From: Segetibacter sp.
Lineage (GTDB): Bacteria > Bacteroidota > Bacteroidia > Chitinophagales > Chitinophagaceae
Length of the DNA stretch: 17,209 bases
Direction of reading: 5' to 3'
Assembly: GCA_030146445.1 (NCBI GenBank)
Contig: JASLBT010000269.1
Location: 1-17,209, forward strand
Part shown: positions 16,071 through 17,209 of the stretch, piece after piece
How the letters are laid out: each line of letters begins with the position of its first letter
Position numbering within the stretch: the stretch's first letter is position 1
Notes under the pieces: generated by a model
Databases searched by the model: none
What the model was told of the DNA's origin: nothing
The model's input: the letters and a program-made list of their open reading frames with translations, nothing else
Translations under genes and position numbers: made by a program

Positions 16071-16085
16071 TTGAAAAGTTTTCAA
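16071..16085. promoter_or_regulatory. Perfect 15-nt palindrome at the uvrA promoter (candidate operator)
   Basis: TTGAAAA (16071-16077) and TTTTCAA (16079-16085) are perfectly complementary around a central G. The site overlaps the last three bases of the putative -7 element and covers the expected transcription start, ending 8 nt before the uvrA ATG. A repressor bound here would block transcription. No regulator is identified. AT-rich symmetry could also arise by chance. Confidence 0.45.
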
Positions 16086-16090
16086 AGGTA
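16083..16090 (-). promoter_or_regulatory. Putative uvrA promoter, -7 element
   Basis: The minus strand reads TACCTTTG, a full match to TAnnTTTG, 20 nt ahead of the uvrA ATG. This implies a very short leader. A properly spaced -33 TTG is not obvious; the nearest TTG is only about 8 nt upstream. Confidence 0.55.
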
Positions 16091-16151
16091 ACCAAATGCA
16101 ACAGGCTGAGTTAAAGGGTGAAAGAATTTATGATTTCCGATTGAGAACAAA

Positions 16152-16253
16152 CCGCGGAGAGAGGGAGAAGCAGAGGGAGGGATTGGCGAATTACGGATTG
16201 GCGAATGGCGGATTACTGATTAGCGGATTGCGGATTAACGGATGGCGGATTAA
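16152..16253. repeat. Purine-rich tract and GGCGGATTA-type short repeats
   Basis: A purine-rich stretch (CCGCGGAGAGAGGGAGAAG and similar, 16152-16180) leads into about ten irregular copies of a GATTGGCGGATTACG-like unit (16181-16253). A shorter version of the same order (CCGCAGAGGGA, then GATTGGCGGATTACGGATGG) recurs at 16340-16378 ahead of the second 88-bp copy. Units vary and there are no unique spacers, so it is not CRISPR. Frames here are repetitive and I see no gene. Confidence 0.7.
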
Positions 16254-16325
16254 GCCTGGCAATGGTACGGTTAAAACGATGCGAGCAACGATAGCAAACA
16301 GCGCAGGAGCCTTCTTTTACATTTT
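16238..16325. repeat. 88-bp direct repeat, copy 1
   Basis: Bases 16238-16325 recur at 16365-16452 with a fixed offset of 127 nt and a single difference (A at 16293, G at 16420). The unit runs from the end of the GGCGGATTA tract, through AAGCCTGGCAATGGTACGG, to CTTCTTTTACATTTT. No gene or known element is recognised in it. Confidence 0.92.
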
Positions 16326-16364
16326 TAGTTTTTCATTTTCCGCAGAGGGAATGATTGGCGGATT

Positions 16365-16452
16365 ACGGATGGCGGATTAAGCCTGGCAATGGTACGGTTA
16401 AAACGATGCGAGCAACGATGGCAAACAGCGCAGGAGCCTTCTTTTACATTTT
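16365..16452. repeat. 88-bp direct repeat, copy 2
   Basis: This is the second copy of the unit at 16238-16325, 87/88 identical. Similarity stops at 16452, just where the IS4-family element appears to begin, whereas copy 1 continues with AGTTTTTCATTTTCCGCAG. The break suggests the IS inserted at or near the end of this copy. Confidence 0.92.
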
Positions 16453-16453
16453 A

Positions 16454-17209
16454 CATCATTAGCGTCTTGTTATAACGTAAAGAGGTTCAATTGGTTAGGT
16501 TCTTGCTCTTTGACATATTGCGGATAAGTATTAGAAAATAGTTCTAGTAAAGGTATTTTACATAGTAGTGAGATACTTAGAATTTGTAGTATTTCATATT
16601 GTGATTGTTTCAACTTTAAATGGTGTTTCATGATAGCAACAACCAGGTAAGTGATCATTGCTATATAGATTTGAGTTTTGACAGCATTAAAGCTGTGGCC
16701 CCAAAATGTTTTTACTTTTAGATGCTGTTTGATCCATTTAAAAAAGAGTTCTATGGCCCACCGGTATTTATATAAACGAGCAACTTCAAGTGCACTTATT
16801 TCAAAGTTGTTAGTAATGAATACAAACTCCCTTTTGAGCTCAGCATCGTAGTACTTCAATCGCCTGATCACGTCAGGGTATGCCAGTGATACTTTGTAGT
16901 TTTTCAGTCTAACTGTTTGATCACATTTTATTCCGGTAGTCTTATCAACAGTTCGGGAAGATAGCCTCACAAATGTGAAATTATCCTTGGCTCTTGTAAC
17001 GAAAAAAGCTTCTTCTTTATGAATACGATGTAACCGTCCAAAATCAATGTAACCCTTGTCCATCAAGTAATAGCTACCCGCCTCCATAGGGAAGCTATCC
17101 AGAAGATTTACTTCATGAACTGCTCCACTGGTAACATAAATTATAGTAGGGATATTTGTTCTGACATCAAACATCGTATGCAGTTTCACAGCGGCCTTAT
17201 GTTTCCTGA
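16454..17209. mobile_element. IS4-family insertion sequence, partial
   Basis: The right part of the window is an IS4-type element with its transposase on the minus strand, so the window holds the transposase 3' end. The boundary near 16454 is estimated from where the 88-bp repeat stops matching; the terminal inverted repeat probably lies within CATCATTAGCGTCTTGTTATAACG. The other end is outside the window, so terminal repeats and target duplication cannot be checked. The element is visibly more AT-rich than its neighbours. Confidence 0.75.
16470..17209 (-). CDS. IS4-family transposase, C-terminal part (cut by window edge)
   Basis: The frame is open to the window end and encodes about 246 residues of a DDE transposase, reading RKHKAAVKLHTMFDVRTNIPTIIYVTSGAVHEVNLLD at its visible start. 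The second catalytic Asp is in YLMDKGYIDFGRL. The catalytic Glu is in YKYRWAIELFFKWIK, which fits the IS4 family Y(2)R(3)E(6)K signature exactly. The first Asp lies outside the window. The C-terminus (QNQLNLFTL-like, ending at 16470) is intact and no frameshift is seen, so the copy may be functional if its upstream part is whole. A GTG at 17189 is internal, not the start. Subgroup within IS4 is not determined. Confidence 0.93.
   Translation of the reverse strand, partial: RKHKAAVKLHTMFDVRTNIPTIIYVTSGAVHEVNLLDSFPMEAGSYYLMDKGYIDFGRLHRIHKEEAFFVTRAKDNFTFVRLSSRTVDKTTGIKCDQTVRLKNYKVSLAYPDVIRRLKYYDAELKREFVFITNNFEISALEVARLYKYRWAIELFFKWIKQHLKVKTFWGHSFNAVKTQIYIAMITYLVVAIMKHHLKLKQSQYEILQILSISLLCKIPLLELFSNTYPQYVKEQEPNQLNLFTL

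Noticed and set aside
16181..16253. Possible CRISPR array in the GGCGGATTA tract
   Set aside because: Units are short, irregular and adjacent, without unique spacers of constant length, and no cas gene is present.
16096..16380. 94-codon plus-strand frame across the repeats downstream of uvrA's start
   Set aside because: Its translation is made of repeat sequence (LANYGLANGGLLISGLRING), a by-product of the short repeats.

Overview
The window looks like a chromosomal segment from a Bacteroidota bacterium, most likely Chitinophagaceae or a close relative. The basis is the protein style (DERA-type DeoC beside an aldehyde dehydrogenase, MaeB-type malic enzyme, Bacteroidota-like nucleoside phosphorylase and MlaE/MlaF), the near absence of Shine-Dalgarno sites, and two good matches to the Bacteroidota -7 promoter element TAnnTTTG, upstream of aspS and uvrA. 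Taxonomy is inferred from familiarity, not from a search. No rRNA, tRNA or CRISPR array was seen.

Layout. (1) 1-2663: a nucleoside/deoxyribose catabolism group. A partial aldehyde dehydrogenase and deoC lie on the minus strand, and a uridine/nucleoside phosphorylase gene diverges on the plus strand. Together they could take nucleosides to base plus (deoxy)ribose phosphate, then glyceraldehyde-3-phosphate and acetaldehyde, then acetate. (2) 2664-3052: a gene-free convergent spacer with a GC-rich hairpin and a short degenerate repeat. (3) 3053-7017, minus strand: rarA (AAA+ replication-recombination ATPase), a small four-helix membrane protein of unknown function, and aspS. (4) 7249-9585, plus strand: maeB, a malic enzyme fused to a phosphotransacetylase-like domain, divergent from aspS, with an imperfect 25-nt palindrome just ahead of it. 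(5) 9734-12920, plus strand: mlaE, a 401-nt spacer, a membrane-anchored transglutaminase-like protein, and mlaF, ending in a plausible intrinsic terminator. The transglutaminase gene overlaps mlaF by 4 nt (ATGA), so a putative cysteine hydrolase/transamidase is translationally coupled to the ATPase of a lipid transporter. (6) 13109-16063, minus strand: uvrA, with a -7 element overlapped by a perfect 15-nt palindrome. (7) 16064-17209: a repeat-rich spacer with two 88-bp direct repeats (87/88 identical, 127 nt apart) and short GGCGGATTA-type repeats, running into a partial IS4-family element that is visibly more AT-rich.

Most of the window is housekeeping. The less ordinary parts are the transglutaminase-like gene embedded in the mlaE/mlaF locus, the palindromes at the maeB and uvrA promoters, and the repeat/IS junction downstream of uvrA in window order.
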